A DNA stretch of 64,000 nt from Chloroflexota bacterium (GTDB lineage: Bacteria > Chloroflexota > Dehalococcoidia > Lucifugimonadales > GCA-2719675): positions 229,497 to 293,496 of the forward strand of contig PBID01000003.1 in NCBI GenBank assembly GCA_002719675.1, given 5' to 3'. Below the pieces are notes generated by a model. It was not told the DNA's origin. It saw nothing but the letters and a program-made list of their open reading frames with translations, and searched no databases. The first letter of the stretch is position 1. Each line of letters begins with the position of its first letter. Made by a program: the position numbers and the translations under genes. Shown here one piece after another: positions 49,010 through 59,030 of the stretch.

Positions 49010-50491
49010 ATGAATAGGTTTGGAATAGCTATATTAATTCCTGTTTTCGCAACAGTTTTATTGTTCGAAGACTCTTATGCACATGGCTTTGGAGAGAGGT
49101 ATGATTTACCACTTCCTTTGTATATGTTTATTATTGGAGGATCTGTTGTAGTAGCTGTATCCTTTTTGTTGGTTTCATTTTTTATGAAATTTGAATCTTC
49201 AATAAATAGAAGCTTTACAATAACCTTTTTAGATTTATCTAGGCATAATATATTAAAATTTTTCATTTTTTTAGCAAAAATTTTAAGTGTTTTGACTTTT
49301 TGTTTAGTTATATTAACCGGTATTTTTGGTGTTCAAAAACCATTAGAAAATTTTTCTGTTGTTTTTGTTTGGATTATTTGGTGGGTAGGCTTGGGATATT
49401 TAGTAGCCTTTATTTTTAACATTTGGAATATTTTGAATCCTTGGGCGATAATTTTTGATTGGATTTTTAAGCCAATTTTAAATTTTTTAAATATGACTTC
49501 TACTGGATTTTACTCTTATGATTTTCGGCGATATGATGTTCTGCCTGCTTTATTAATGTTTATATTATTTTGTTGGGTTGAGAATGTATATCCTAATACA
49601 GATTCTCCATCTTTTATTGGATATTTAATTTTAGGATATTCTTTTGTGACTTTTTTGGGAATGTTTTTGTATGGTAAAGAAAATTGGTTAAATTTTGGAG
49701 AAATATTTTCAGTATTATTTGGATATTATTCAAGATTTTCACCTTTGGATATAGATGAAAGTATCTCAGGTAAACGAAGAGTGATTTTAAGACCATATGG
49801 ATTTGGTTTGATTGAATTTAAATCAAGATCTTTTTATACAACATTGCTGGTCATGTTTGTTTTATCGATGGTTACATTTGATGGTCTTTCTGAAACTCCA
49901 CTTTGGGTTGGAATATTAAATTTTTTCTATTCTTCTTTTTCGCCAGTTTTAGGAGAATATACAATTTTAACTTTAACTACAATTGGAATGTTTTTCGTCC
50001 CTTTTTTATTCATGTCGTTATACTATTTAACATGTTTTTTTATGGTAAAGTTTTCTGGAGTAAATGAAGTTAAATCTAGCAATTGGCATAGAAAAGACTT
50101 CATACAAATTGGTCAAATTTTTATATTTACTCTTATCCCTATAGCACTTGCTTATAATCTAGCTCATTATTTTTCATTTTTACTAATCCAGGGACAGTTG
50201 ATAATTCCGTTGATATCTGATCCTTTTGGATTTGGGTGGGATATTTTTTCAACCTCGAATTATAAAGTGAATATTGCTATTATAAATGCAAAATTTGCTT
50301 GGTTTCTTTCTTTATTTGCTATAGTAATAGGACATATTTTATCAATATTAATTGCGCATAAAGTAGCATTTAATCAACTAAAAAATATTAATTTAGTATT
50401 GAAAAGCCAGTATCCAATGTTAGTTTTGATGGTAATTTATACAGCTACTAGTTTGTGGATTATTGCTCAGCCTATAGTTGAAATATCATAG
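49010..50491 (+). CDS. Polytopic membrane protein resembling proteins annotated as FedB/fenitrothion hydrolase
   Basis: AHGFGERYDLPLPLYMFIIGGSVVVAVSFLLVSFFMKF N-terminal motif; multiple TM segments. Confidence 0.65.
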   Translation: MNRFGIAILIPVFATVLLFEDSYAHGFGERYDLPLPLYMFIIGGSVVVAVSFLLVSFFMKFESSINRSFTITFLDLSRHNILKFFIFLAKILSVLTFCLVILTGIFGVQKPLENFSVVFVWIIWWVGLGYLVAFIFNIWNILNPWAIIFDWIFKPILNFLNMTSTGFYSYDFRRYDVLPALLMFILFCWVENVYPNTDSPSFIGYLILGYSFVTFLGMFLYGKENWLNFGEIFSVLFGYYSRFSPLDIDESISGKRRVILRPYGFGLIEFKSRSFYTTLLVMFVLSMVTFDGLSETPLWVGILNFFYSSFSPVLGEYTILTLTTIGMFFVPFLFMSLYYLTCFFMVKFSGVNEVKSSNWHRKDFIQIGQIFIFTLIPIALAYNLAHYFSFLLIQGQLIIPLISDPFGFGWDIFSTSNYKVNIAIINAKFAWFLSLFAIVIGHILSILIAHKVAFNQLKNINLVLKSQYPMLVLMVIYTATSLWIIAQPIVEIS

Positions 50492-50553
50492 AGCAAACAT
50501 ATTATTACTTGTATGATATAGAATAAATTTGTATTCTATATTTACAAAGATAT

Positions 50554-51729
50554 TTGAGGACAGTGTTGAGCTATTTTTTACCTAGATTAATATTATTTTT
50601 ATCTTTTATAGATTTATTTTTTCATTTTACAACAATTGCAAGATTTGCAGAATTGTTAAAATCATCTTCATATATGATAGGTGTTATTGTAGCAATTTAT
50701 TCTATCTCAAATTTTGCTGGAAATTTAATATCAGGAATCATATTAGACCGTTGGGGTAGGATTTTACCAGTTAAATTCGGATTATTTTTATCCAGTGTTA
50801 CTGTGGGATCATACTATTTTGTTAATTCAGTTATGCAATTATTTATTCTTAGGTTATTACATGGTATTTCATCTTCTGTTTTGGTCCCTGGTGCTTATGC
50901 AATTATTGGGGATATCTTGAAAAATAAGAATCATGGATCGGTAATGGGAATTACGGGTGCAATAATTGCATTTTCTGCTATTTTGGGATCCTTGTCAGCA
51001 GGATTGATATCTGAATTCATCAGTGTTAGATTTGTATTTATTGTCGATGCATTGATGTTATTGTTAGGTTTTTGCTTTTTATTAATATATTCTCGTAACT
51101 TAGAGCAATATAATGTTTTAGCGTATGATAAGGAATCTTTTGCAAAATCTAGCAGCTCTTTATTTGATGCTTTAAAAAAGAAATTGATAATTAGTTATAT
51201 ATCGATTTTTTTAATGTCTATCGGTGTGGGTTTGTTAGTTGGTAGATTGCCGTTATTATTTGAAGATAACGATATGTACAGAGGCATTAGTTTTACTATA
51301 TATGCTATTGTAGCTTTATTTGTGATGATTTCACCAATAGTTAAGAAATTAAATAAAATCAATTTAATTGTTTTTGGTTTATTCTCCTTATCTTTAAGTT
51401 TTTTGATTATTGGTTTTAACACCAATGATTTTATATGGATTTTTATTGGAATGGTAATATTTGGGCTAGGATATGGTAGTTTGTTCCCTAGTGTAACCAG
51501 TATAGTCAGTGAAAATACTGATAAATTTATCAGAGGCAAAAGTTATGGAATATTATATGCTTGTTACTCTGGAGGCGTCGTAGTTGGGTCAAATTATCCT
51601 GCATTATTAGAATATTTATTTGGGAATAATTCTTTAAATATTGGTTTTGAGTTTTATTTAGCCTTTGCGATCCTTTTGTTTTCTGGCTTATTAATTTATC
51701 GTTTCTCAAAAACAAATAATTATGTATAA
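50554..51729 (+). CDS. MFS transporter
   Basis: GNLISGIILDRWGRILPVKFGLFLSSVTVGSYYF...LRLLHGISSSVLVPGAYAIIGDIL; about 12 hydrophobic segments. Confidence 0.88.
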   Translation: MRTVLSYFLPRLILFLSFIDLFFHFTTIARFAELLKSSSYMIGVIVAIYSISNFAGNLISGIILDRWGRILPVKFGLFLSSVTVGSYYFVNSVMQLFILRLLHGISSSVLVPGAYAIIGDILKNKNHGSVMGITGAIIAFSAILGSLSAGLISEFISVRFVFIVDALMLLLGFCFLLIYSRNLEQYNVLAYDKESFAKSSSSLFDALKKKLIISYISIFLMSIGVGLLVGRLPLLFEDNDMYRGISFTIYAIVALFVMISPIVKKLNKINLIVFGLFSLSLSFLIIGFNTNDFIWIFIGMVIFGLGYGSLFPSVTSIVSENTDKFIRGKSYGILYACYSGGVVVGSNYPALLEYLFGNNSLNIGFEFYLAFAILLFSGLLIYRFSKTNNYV

Positions 51730-51755
51730 TCTTGTTCATAGAGGTAATCTGATTT

Positions 51756-52499
51756 ATGCCTAATTCAAAAAGATCTATGGCTCCAAAATTTCAAGAAGTT
51801 GAAATAGTTGATAGAAAAGATATTACAGATGATTTAATGAAACTTTGGATTGAAAAACCTGATGGCTTTCAATTTAAACCTGGACAATACTGTACGATTG
51901 GGATGAATGGAATTGAAAGAGCTTATTCTATTGTTTCAGCTCCACATGAGGAAAATTTAGAACTTTTTCTTGAACTTGTTCATCCTCCAGAGGGTGTTTT
52001 TACTCCAATTATCTGGGGTGCTTCTGTTGGTGACAAGGTAACTTGTAGATTCAAACCCAAAGGTATTTTTCTTTTAAATGATAAAGTTTCGAATCATTTT
52101 TTAATTGCTACGGTTACTGGGATTGTTCCTTATGTAAGTATGATCAGAGATTATTTACATAAGGGTGAAGATAAAGATTTTAAATTTTTTGTAGCTCATG
52201 GTGCTAGCTACACTGACGAATTTGTTTATGATTCTGAACTTCGTAGTTATGCAGAAAAATATCCTGAAATTATTCGTTATTTTCCTACTATTAGTAGGCC
52301 AAGTGAATCAAAAAATCATAGTTGGGAAGGTATGAAGGGCAGGGTAAATGATTCCACGGAAGCAATGATTCGTGATTTGAATTTAAAAAATGATGATACT
52401 ATAGTTTACGTATGTGGTCATCCTGGAATGATTGAAGACGTTAAAGAAAAATTGAATCCACAGAATTTCGAAGTCATTGAAGAAAGATTTTGGAAATAA
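51756..52499 (+). CDS. Ferredoxin--NADP reductase family oxidoreductase
   Basis: FKPGQYCTIGMNGIERAYSIVSAP...VYVCGHPGMIEDVKEKL. Confidence 0.88.
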   Translation: MPNSKRSMAPKFQEVEIVDRKDITDDLMKLWIEKPDGFQFKPGQYCTIGMNGIERAYSIVSAPHEENLELFLELVHPPEGVFTPIIWGASVGDKVTCRFKPKGIFLLNDKVSNHFLIATVTGIVPYVSMIRDYLHKGEDKDFKFFVAHGASYTDEFVYDSELRSYAEKYPEIIRYFPTISRPSESKNHSWEGMKGRVNDSTEAMIRDLNLKNDDTIVYVCGHPGMIEDVKEKLNPQNFEVIEERFWK

Positions 52500-52504
52500 C
52501 ACTA

Positions 52505-53260
52505 TTAATTTTTAATTTTATTTATTGATTCTTTTTGTATAGAAAATAGTTGATTAATAGCTTCTGAGCTTTTATCAAGCATTGTATCTAATTCAGATTT
52601 TGAGAAAGCTGCTTTTTCAGCAGTACCTTGAAGTTCAACAAATTGAAAATCATCAGTCATTACTATGTTAAAATCTACATCAGCATTTGAATCCTCTTGA
52701 TAATTAAGATCTACAATGATTTCATGATCAATTATTCCAACGCTGGTAGCAGCAATTGCTTGTTTTAATGGGTTCTGTATTAAAGATTTTGATCTTATTT
52801 GTTTAATAATTGCTTCATATAGAGCTACATATGCTCCAGTAATCGATGCAGTTCGGGTTCCTCCGTCAGCTTGCAGTACATCACAATCTATAGTAATTGT
52901 TTTTTCTCCAATAATTGTTAAGTCTATAATTTGTCTTAATGATCTTCCTATTAATCTTTGAATTTCACTTGTCCTACCTTTAATTTTACCTAAACTTGAT
53001 TCTCTTGGGGTTCTTGTTGTAGTGGATCTAGGTAACATAGAATATTCAGCTGTTAGCCACCCTTGACCTGAATTTTTTAGAAATCTAGGTACTCCATTTT
53101 CAATTGTTGCAGTACATAAAACACGAGTTTTTCCAGTCTGAATTAATGCAGATCCTTCTGCAAATTGTTGGACACCAGATTCTATTGTAGTTTTTCTAAT
53201 TGTTGAATTATTTCTTCCTTCTGATCTAATCAAAGTATTAATTCCTTTCGATAATTCCAT
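52505..53260 (-). CDS. rph: Ribonuclease PH
   Basis: GSALIQTGKTRVLCTATIENGVPRFLKNSGQGWLTAEYSMLPRSTTTRTPRESS...DCDVLQADGGTRTASITGAYVAL. Confidence 0.97.
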   Translation of the reverse strand: MELSKGINTLIRSEGRNNSTIRKTTIESGVQQFAEGSALIQTGKTRVLCTATIENGVPRFLKNSGQGWLTAEYSMLPRSTTTRTPRESSLGKIKGRTSEIQRLIGRSLRQIIDLTIIGEKTITIDCDVLQADGGTRTASITGAYVALYEAIIKQIRSKSLIQNPLKQAIAATSVGIIDHEIIVDLNYQEDSNADVDFNIVMTDDFQFVELQGTAEKAAFSKSELDTMLDKSSEAINQLFSIQKESINKIKN

Positions 53261-53879
53261 TTAAAAATACAGTAAGTACTCCCTTGTTGGCAACGTTTCG
53301 GATTTCGCGTATAACTTCACCATCTTTGTTAAGTATGAAAGTTGTTGGTAATTGTAAAACATTATATGCTCTTGTTACTTTTCCCTCGGAATCTGAAGCT
53401 AAAATATATGAAACATTGGTATTTTCAGCAAAGTTTTTTGCAGAAGGTATTGGATCGGAAACGGATATTCCAATTACTGTAACATTTTTGTTTTTAAATT
53501 CTTGATGAATTTCTTCGAAGAATGGCATCTCCCATCTACATGGACCGCACCAAGATGCCCAAAAATTAAGTAGTACGAACGAATTTTCAAAATCACTGAT
53601 TTTAATCTTTCCTGAATTTAAAAGAGGTAGAGCTATATCATTAGCTTCACTACGTGAGCCAAGCAATCCAGATTTTTTTAATATTTTGAATTTATTCTCA
53701 TTGCTTTTTTGAGGTGAGGTTTTTAGTTTTTCAGGAGGGTTATTTTTGATTGGTAAAGAAATTTTTTCGCTTGGTATATTTGATTGATTAATCTTAGAGG
53801 AAGAATTACATGCAACGAAACCCATAGTAAAAAATATCGAAACTATTATAGTAAAATAAATATGATATTTTTGATTCAT
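53238..53879 (-). CDS. TlpA-like thiol-disulfide oxidoreductase (lipoprotein)
   Basis: FVLLNFWASWCGPCRWEMPFFEEIHQEF; N-terminal lipobox GFVAC. Confidence 0.93.
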   Translation of the reverse strand: MNQKYHIYFTIIVSIFFTMGFVACNSSSKINQSNIPSEKISLPIKNNPPEKLKTSPQKSNENKFKILKKSGLLGSRSEANDIALPLLNSGKIKISDFENSFVLLNFWASWCGPCRWEMPFFEEIHQEFKNKNVTVIGISVSDPIPSAKNFAENTNVSYILASDSEGKVTRAYNVLQLPTTFILNKDGEVIREIRNVANKGVLTVFLNGIIERN

Positions 53880-53898
53880 TTGAATACTTCAAAATAGG

Positions 53899-55038
53899 TT
53901 ATTTGTATTTTGAAAAAACTTCTTTCAATCTTTTAAGAATTATTTCCATTTCATGATCATCTACGTTAAATGGATCTATACCTGTTTCTTCAGGTCCTGC
54001 TAAGGCTCTGATATAAATTCTAGGATGTTTTTCAATTAAAATATCTTGTAACTCATCTCTATATGGACCTTTCCAGTCAGGCTGGAATTTAATGATTGCC
54101 ATAGGGTTTAGATAGTCAAATTCGTCTTCTTCTACGGTAACTTTAATGCCTGGAATGTCATGTAGTAGATCTACTACCATTTGTGACATTTTACGGAATC
54201 TGTCGAATTGGATTTTTTCATCTTCAGACACAAATATTTCTAATGCAGTTGTTAAACCTATGATTTCTTCTTTTGCAACTTTCATGCTTCTTCCAAGAAA
54301 TGGGTTAGGAGCAGCGTTTGCTGAACAGGATTGAATCAAATCTTTTCTTCCAACTAATATTCCAGTTCCTTGTGGTCCACGTATGCCTTTACCTCCGCTA
54401 ATGATAACAAGATCTGCTCCTAGATCACTAAATTTTTTCAAATTTGCTCTTGGCGGGACAGTTGTAGCTGCATCTACAATTACAGGCAAATTATTTTCGT
54501 GTGCAATTTTTTTTACTTGTTCAAATGTTAATGCAGTACGAGAATTATGAGCAGCTGATAAATATACTATAGCTACAGTTTGGTCGTTAATTGCTGCTTC
54601 TAGTTGCCAAGGAAGACAGGTTCTTGCATGTCCTACGGATATTAATTTTGCTCCTGCTAGAGTATAGGCTTGATCATAAGAAAATCGATGTGCCGTTTGA
54701 ATAATAATTTCATTCTTCATTCCTTCTGTGTTAGGAAGCTTAGACATTTTTTTCGGATCATCTCCAGCTATGCATGCAGCTGCTTGTAGAACCAATCCAG
54801 CGGCAGAACCTCCACAAACAAAACCTGCCTCTGAGTTAGTTGCTTTGGCTAAAATTTCTCCAGCTTTTTGATTTAGTTCAGCCATATCAACCATTACATT
54901 ACTAGCCTGATTCATAGCTTCCATAATTTCTGGCCGTAGTTTTGATCCCCCCCATTTAGTTGTGGTTCCAGATGCATTAATTATTGGTTCAATTCCAATT
55001 TTTTCATATACACTTGAAGTTTTATCCCTTTTAGGCAT
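53899..55038 (-). CDS. SelA-like/DgaE-like PLP-dependent enzyme (not canonical SelA)
   Basis: IGIEPIINASGTTTKWGGSKLRPEIMEAMNQAS...ADLVIISGGKGIRGPQGTGILVGRKDLI PLP-lysine context. Confidence 0.8.
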   Translation of the reverse strand: MPKRDKTSSVYEKIGIEPIINASGTTTKWGGSKLRPEIMEAMNQASNVMVDMAELNQKAGEILAKATNSEAGFVCGGSAAGLVLQAAACIAGDDPKKMSKLPNTEGMKNEIIIQTAHRFSYDQAYTLAGAKLISVGHARTCLPWQLEAAINDQTVAIVYLSAAHNSRTALTFEQVKKIAHENNLPVIVDAATTVPPRANLKKFSDLGADLVIISGGKGIRGPQGTGILVGRKDLIQSCSANAAPNPFLGRSMKVAKEEIIGLTTALEIFVSEDEKIQFDRFRKMSQMVVDLLHDIPGIKVTVEEDEFDYLNPMAIIKFQPDWKGPYRDELQDILIEKHPRIYIRALAGPEETGIDPFNVDDHEMEIILKRLKEVFSKYK

Positions 55039-55123
55039 TACTTATATTTCCTCATTGAATAATTATTAGTAATTAGTTTTTTGATTATATCATTTGGTTT
55101 AATTTTTTTGGGATTATATTTAA

Positions 55124-56152
55124 TTAAATAATTAACATTGAATCTCCGAAAGAATAAAATCTATAATTATTTTCAATTGCATTTTTGTAAGCAGATAAAA
55201 TATTTTCTTTTCCAGCCATTGCTGAAACCATCATTAATAATGTAGATTTGGGTAAATGAAAATTAGTAATTATTCCATCAACAACTTTGAATTTATATCC
55301 TGGTAGAATAAAATTTCTTGCGAGCCCATTTCCAGGCTCTAATATTTGTCCAGACTCCTGGATTGAATTTTCTAGTAATCTAGTTGTAGTCGTTCCAACA
55401 GCTATCACTCGTTGACCATTTTGCTTTGCAGTATTAATTTTGTTTGCAGCTGATTGATCTATTTGCCATCTTTCAGGATGCATTTGATGTTTGGTAGGAT
55501 TTCTTGAATATACAGGACGGAAAGTTCCTATACCAATATGAAGAGTTACAAAAGCAAATTTTACTCCAATAGAACTTATTTGTTTTAAAATGTTTTCAGT
55601 AAAATGTAATCCAGCAGTGGGTGCTGCTATGCTTCCATCATGTTTTGCATATATTGTTTGATATCTTTGTGGGTTTTCCAGATGTGTTTTAATGTACGGA
55701 GGGATCGGAACCTCACCAATTTCATTAAGATTTACTTCGTCAAAGAATTCAATTATTACAGATCCGTCTTGAAGTTTTTTTTTAATTTTCAAATCAATTG
55801 AAATCTTACCAGAATGGAGTACGATTTTTATTTCTGAGTTTTCAGGGATTTTTTTACTGTTTTTTATTAAACATTTCCAATTTTTAGAATCAATTTTTTC
55901 TGTTAGAAGAATTTCTATATTTTTTTTATTATTTGCGGAATAACCTTTTAATTTTGCTTGGATTACTTTACTATCGTTAAAAACTAATAAATCGTTCTTT
56001 TTGAGAAATTTTGTTATGTCGTTAAATTTTGAGTGTTGAATTTCCCCAGTACTTTTATTTAAAAGCATTAATCTGGAGCGATCTCTTTTTTCTAAAGGAT
56101 TTTGAGCTATTAATTCTTCTGGTAAATCGTAGTTAAAGTCTGAGGTTTGCAT
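55124..56152 (-). CDS. queA: S-adenosylmethionine:tRNA ribosyltransferase-isomerase
   Basis: FNYDLPEELIAQNPLEKRDRSRLMLLNKSTGEIQHSKF...GSIAAPTAGLHFT...TNFHLPKSTLLMMVSA. Confidence 0.97.
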   Translation of the reverse strand: MQTSDFNYDLPEELIAQNPLEKRDRSRLMLLNKSTGEIQHSKFNDITKFLKKNDLLVFNDSKVIQAKLKGYSANNKKNIEILLTEKIDSKNWKCLIKNSKKIPENSEIKIVLHSGKISIDLKIKKKLQDGSVIIEFFDEVNLNEIGEVPIPPYIKTHLENPQRYQTIYAKHDGSIAAPTAGLHFTENILKQISSIGVKFAFVTLHIGIGTFRPVYSRNPTKHQMHPERWQIDQSAANKINTAKQNGQRVIAVGTTTTRLLENSIQESGQILEPGNGLARNFILPGYKFKVVDGIITNFHLPKSTLLMMVSAMAGKENILSAYKNAIENNYRFYSFGDSMLII

Positions 56153-56190
56153 GTTAATCTTTTATCTTATTAAATCAATATAGGTTAAAG

Positions 56191-57156
56191 TTATGTTTTA
56201 CTACCGAAGTAAGAATTAATCAAATCGGGGTAGCCCATTAGGAATTCTTCTACTGATAAAACTTTTTTCCCTTCTAGTTGTATTTTTTTTAATTCAAGAA
56301 AATTGGTTGCAGTTGCTACGACAATTGATTGATTTGGCAATTGTAATATTGCTCCAGGAGTTGATTTTAAATTGACATTTTTTTGATACTCATTGCCGTC
56401 GTGAATGATAATCCTTTTGCCTTGCCAATATGTATAAGTCCCAGGCCACGGAGTAAAAGCTTTAATTTGATTTTTTATGTATTCAGATGTACTTGTCCAT
56501 TTTATTAAACCGTCAGTTTTTTTAATTTTTAGTGTTATAGTTGCTTCTTTGTCATTTTGTGGTGTGACTTGAATATTGCCGGAAGCATAATCAGGCAGGA
56601 TTTTTGCAAGAAGTTTACCCCCGAGTGAAAAAAGTATTTTTGTTAAATCGGATGTGTTATGTCTAGAATTAATCAAGAATTCTTCTTGTGCAATAATTGG
56701 TCCGGTATCCATTCCTGTATCTAGTTTCATTAAAGTTACTCCGGAATTGTCATCTCCGTTGAGTATAGTAGATGGTATTGGAGAAGGACCTCTGTATTTT
56801 GGTAGCATCGAAGGATGGATGTTGATGCATCCTAGTGGCGGAATTTCCAAAACTTTCTTAGGAAGAATGACACCGTATGATGCAATAATTATTACATCAG
56901 GTTTCATTTTAAAGACTTCTTCAAAAATTTTTTCATTATTATTTTTGGCAAATTGAAATATCGGAATATTTAATTTTTTGCAGTATTGCTTGATAGGGTT
57001 TTCTAGGACTATTTTATTTCTTTGAATTAACTTATCTGGTTCTGTAAATACTGATTGAACTAAGTGGTTAGAAGTTAATAGTTCTTTCAATATAGGTAAT
57101 GTGTATCCAGGGCTACCCATGAAAATTAATTTTAAAGCTTTAGGATTTATGTTCAT
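56191..57156 (-). CDS. fmt: Methionyl-tRNA formyltransferase
   Basis: LIFMGSPGYTLPILKELL...ASYGVILPKKVLEIPPLGCINIHPSMLPKYRGPSPIPSTILNGD. Confidence 0.96.
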   Translation of the reverse strand: MNINPKALKLIFMGSPGYTLPILKELLTSNHLVQSVFTEPDKLIQRNKIVLENPIKQYCKKLNIPIFQFAKNNNEKIFEEVFKMKPDVIIIASYGVILPKKVLEIPPLGCINIHPSMLPKYRGPSPIPSTILNGDDNSGVTLMKLDTGMDTGPIIAQEEFLINSRHNTSDLTKILFSLGGKLLAKILPDYASGNIQVTPQNDKEATITLKIKKTDGLIKWTSTSEYIKNQIKAFTPWPGTYTYWQGKRIIIHDGNEYQKNVNLKSTPGAILQLPNQSIVVATATNFLELKKIQLEGKKVLSVEEFLMGYPDLINSYFGSKT

Positions 57157-57353
57157 ATATAAATAATAATTGATTTATCTCAACTCTTCTATATTTAGAA
57201 ATCTTTATTATAGATTCTACGGAGATGAGTATGATGATCCTTTATTTTTTATTAATGGTTTCAGCATATTATAGAGGTATGTCTTGTAACTTGAGATTAT
57301 TATTGTTATACATGATAGAAATAATTTTTTTAAAAAACATGTGGAGGATATTC

Positions 57354-57746
57354 ATGCCTATTGTTATTCATTCCGAAGTTGAAGAAACTCCATGGAGAGA
57401 AGGTTATAGATGGTGGACTATAGCAAATTCTTCTAATTGCAAATCATCATATATGTCAATTAGTTTGATTGAGGAAAATTCTGGGACTCCGTTACATAGC
57501 CATGTCAGTGAAGAATTCATAATTGTTCTAGAAGGATGTGTTGAAGTTAATTTGAAAGGAAATAAAAGTTTAGTTTTTCAAGATCAAACTATTATTGTTC
57601 CTATAAATACTCCTCATAGTTTAAAGAATTTGAATTCTGAACCAGCTAAACTACTGACGTTTTTTCCAATATCAGATCCGTTTTCTCAGACTAAATATAT
57701 TGATGGACAATCTCCAAAGAATTTTTTATCTGAATTTCATCATTAG
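57354..57746 (+). CDS. Cupin domain protein (start corrected from 57225 to ATG 57354)
   Basis: GTPLHSHVSEEFIIVLEGCVEVNLKGNKSLVFQDQTIIVPINTPHSLKN; GGAGG Shine-Dalgarno before ATG 57354. Confidence 0.85.
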   Translation: MPIVIHSEVEETPWREGYRWWTIANSSNCKSSYMSISLIEENSGTPLHSHVSEEFIIVLEGCVEVNLKGNKSLVFQDQTIIVPINTPHSLKNLNSEPAKLLTFFPISDPFSQTKYIDGQSPKNFLSEFHH

Positions 57747-59012
57747 CTTTCTGCCTACTCTAATGATGTTCCCGCTTTTTATTGCGGAAGGTTTGAAGCC
57801 AGAATCTAAAGTCGATTCGTCTAATTTAACAGCATTTTGTGAGATTAGTCGTTTTGCTTCACTAGAACTATTAGACATTTTGATTTCTACTAAGAATTTT
57901 TGCAAAGATATTGATGAAATATTTTTTACATTAGATAAATCGTATACCTGAATATTATTGGGTATTATTCTATCTTGAACTATACTTTGAAAATTTTTCT
58001 CTGCAATTGTTGCTTGATTCTCATCATGGATTTCAGTAATGATTTTTTTTGCTAATAATTTTTTGATTTCTATAGGATTTATTGCTTTAGATTTAATTGA
58101 TCTATTAAATTCTAATAGGTCCTTTTGAGGGGTATCAGTTAATAATTCTAAATATAAGAGGATCATAGATTTTTGACCATCTATGTAGATGGAATCATTG
58201 TGGATTTCTCTTGTAGTATCTTTTTCTTCTTTGGCAAAATCAGGGATACGCATAATTTTTTTAAACATTTCTGTAGGAGTTTCAGATAATGCTATATGAT
58301 TATTTAGGCTTTTACTCATTTTTTTAATTCCGTCAGTTCCAGGTAATATAGGTACTAATAAACATTGCTGTTGTTTATAGCCCATCATTCCCTGAAGTTC
58401 TCTTCCAACTAAAAGATTGAATTTTTGATCAGTACCTCCAAATTCTATATCTGAATTAATTTCTACTGAGTCATAAGCTTGTAATAGAGGGTAAAGTAAT
58501 TCTGTAATTGCTATAGGTTGGTTTTCACTAAAACGTTTTGAAAAATCATCTCTTGCCAGAAACTGCGCTACTGTAAATTTGCTTGTCAATTTAATTACAT
58601 CTGCTAATGTAAATTTTCCAAACCAATCACTTTGTAGTCTAACTTCTGTTTGATCTTCATTAACTATTTTAAAAAATTGTGAAAGATATGTTTCTGCGTT
58701 ATTTTTTACTTGTTCTTCTGTTAGCATTGGTCTAGTAGCAGATCTTCCGCTAGGATCACCAATTTGAGCAGTCCAATCTCCTACAATTACGATGACTTTG
58801 TGTCCCATATTTTGTAGTTGCCTTAATTTTCTTAGACCTACAGCATGCCCTAGGTGTAAATCAGGGGCACTAGGATCGAAACCCATTTTGAGGCGTAAAG
58901 GCGCTTTATTTTTGTCTTCCAGTAATTGCAAGAATTCTTTTTTTACTATTACTTCGGCCACTCCTCGCTCTAAGAAGTTTTTCGTAGTTGTAATGTTTTT
59001 TTGATCTGCCAT
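57726..59012 (-). CDS. tyrS: Tyrosyl-tRNA synthetase
   Basis: LKMGFDPSAPDLHLGHAVGLRKLRQLQ; KMSKSLNN; C-terminal S4 domain. Confidence 0.97.
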   Translation of the reverse strand: MADQKNITTTKNFLERGVAEVIVKKEFLQLLEDKNKAPLRLKMGFDPSAPDLHLGHAVGLRKLRQLQNMGHKVIVIVGDWTAQIGDPSGRSATRPMLTEEQVKNNAETYLSQFFKIVNEDQTEVRLQSDWFGKFTLADVIKLTSKFTVAQFLARDDFSKRFSENQPIAITELLYPLLQAYDSVEINSDIEFGGTDQKFNLLVGRELQGMMGYKQQQCLLVPILPGTDGIKKMSKSLNNHIALSETPTEMFKKIMRIPDFAKEEKDTTREIHNDSIYIDGQKSMILLYLELLTDTPQKDLLEFNRSIKSKAINPIEIKKLLAKKIITEIHDENQATIAEKNFQSIVQDRIIPNNIQVYDLSNVKNISSISLQKFLVEIKMSNSSSEAKRLISQNAVKLDESTLDSGFKPSAIKSGNIIRVGRKLMMKFR

Positions 59013-59030
59013 TTCAATATTTTATCCCAG

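Noticed and set aside
53899-55038. Calling the SelA-like protein a true L-seryl-tRNA(Sec) selenium transferase
   Set aside because: N-terminal and active-site context fit the SelA-like/DgaE group; calling it SelA to support the selenoprotein would be circular.
57225-57353. N-terminal extension of the cupin ORF (MSMMILYFLLMVSAYYRGM...)
   Set aside because: A strong GGAGG precedes ATG 57354, where cupin homology begins; the extension is likely untranslated.
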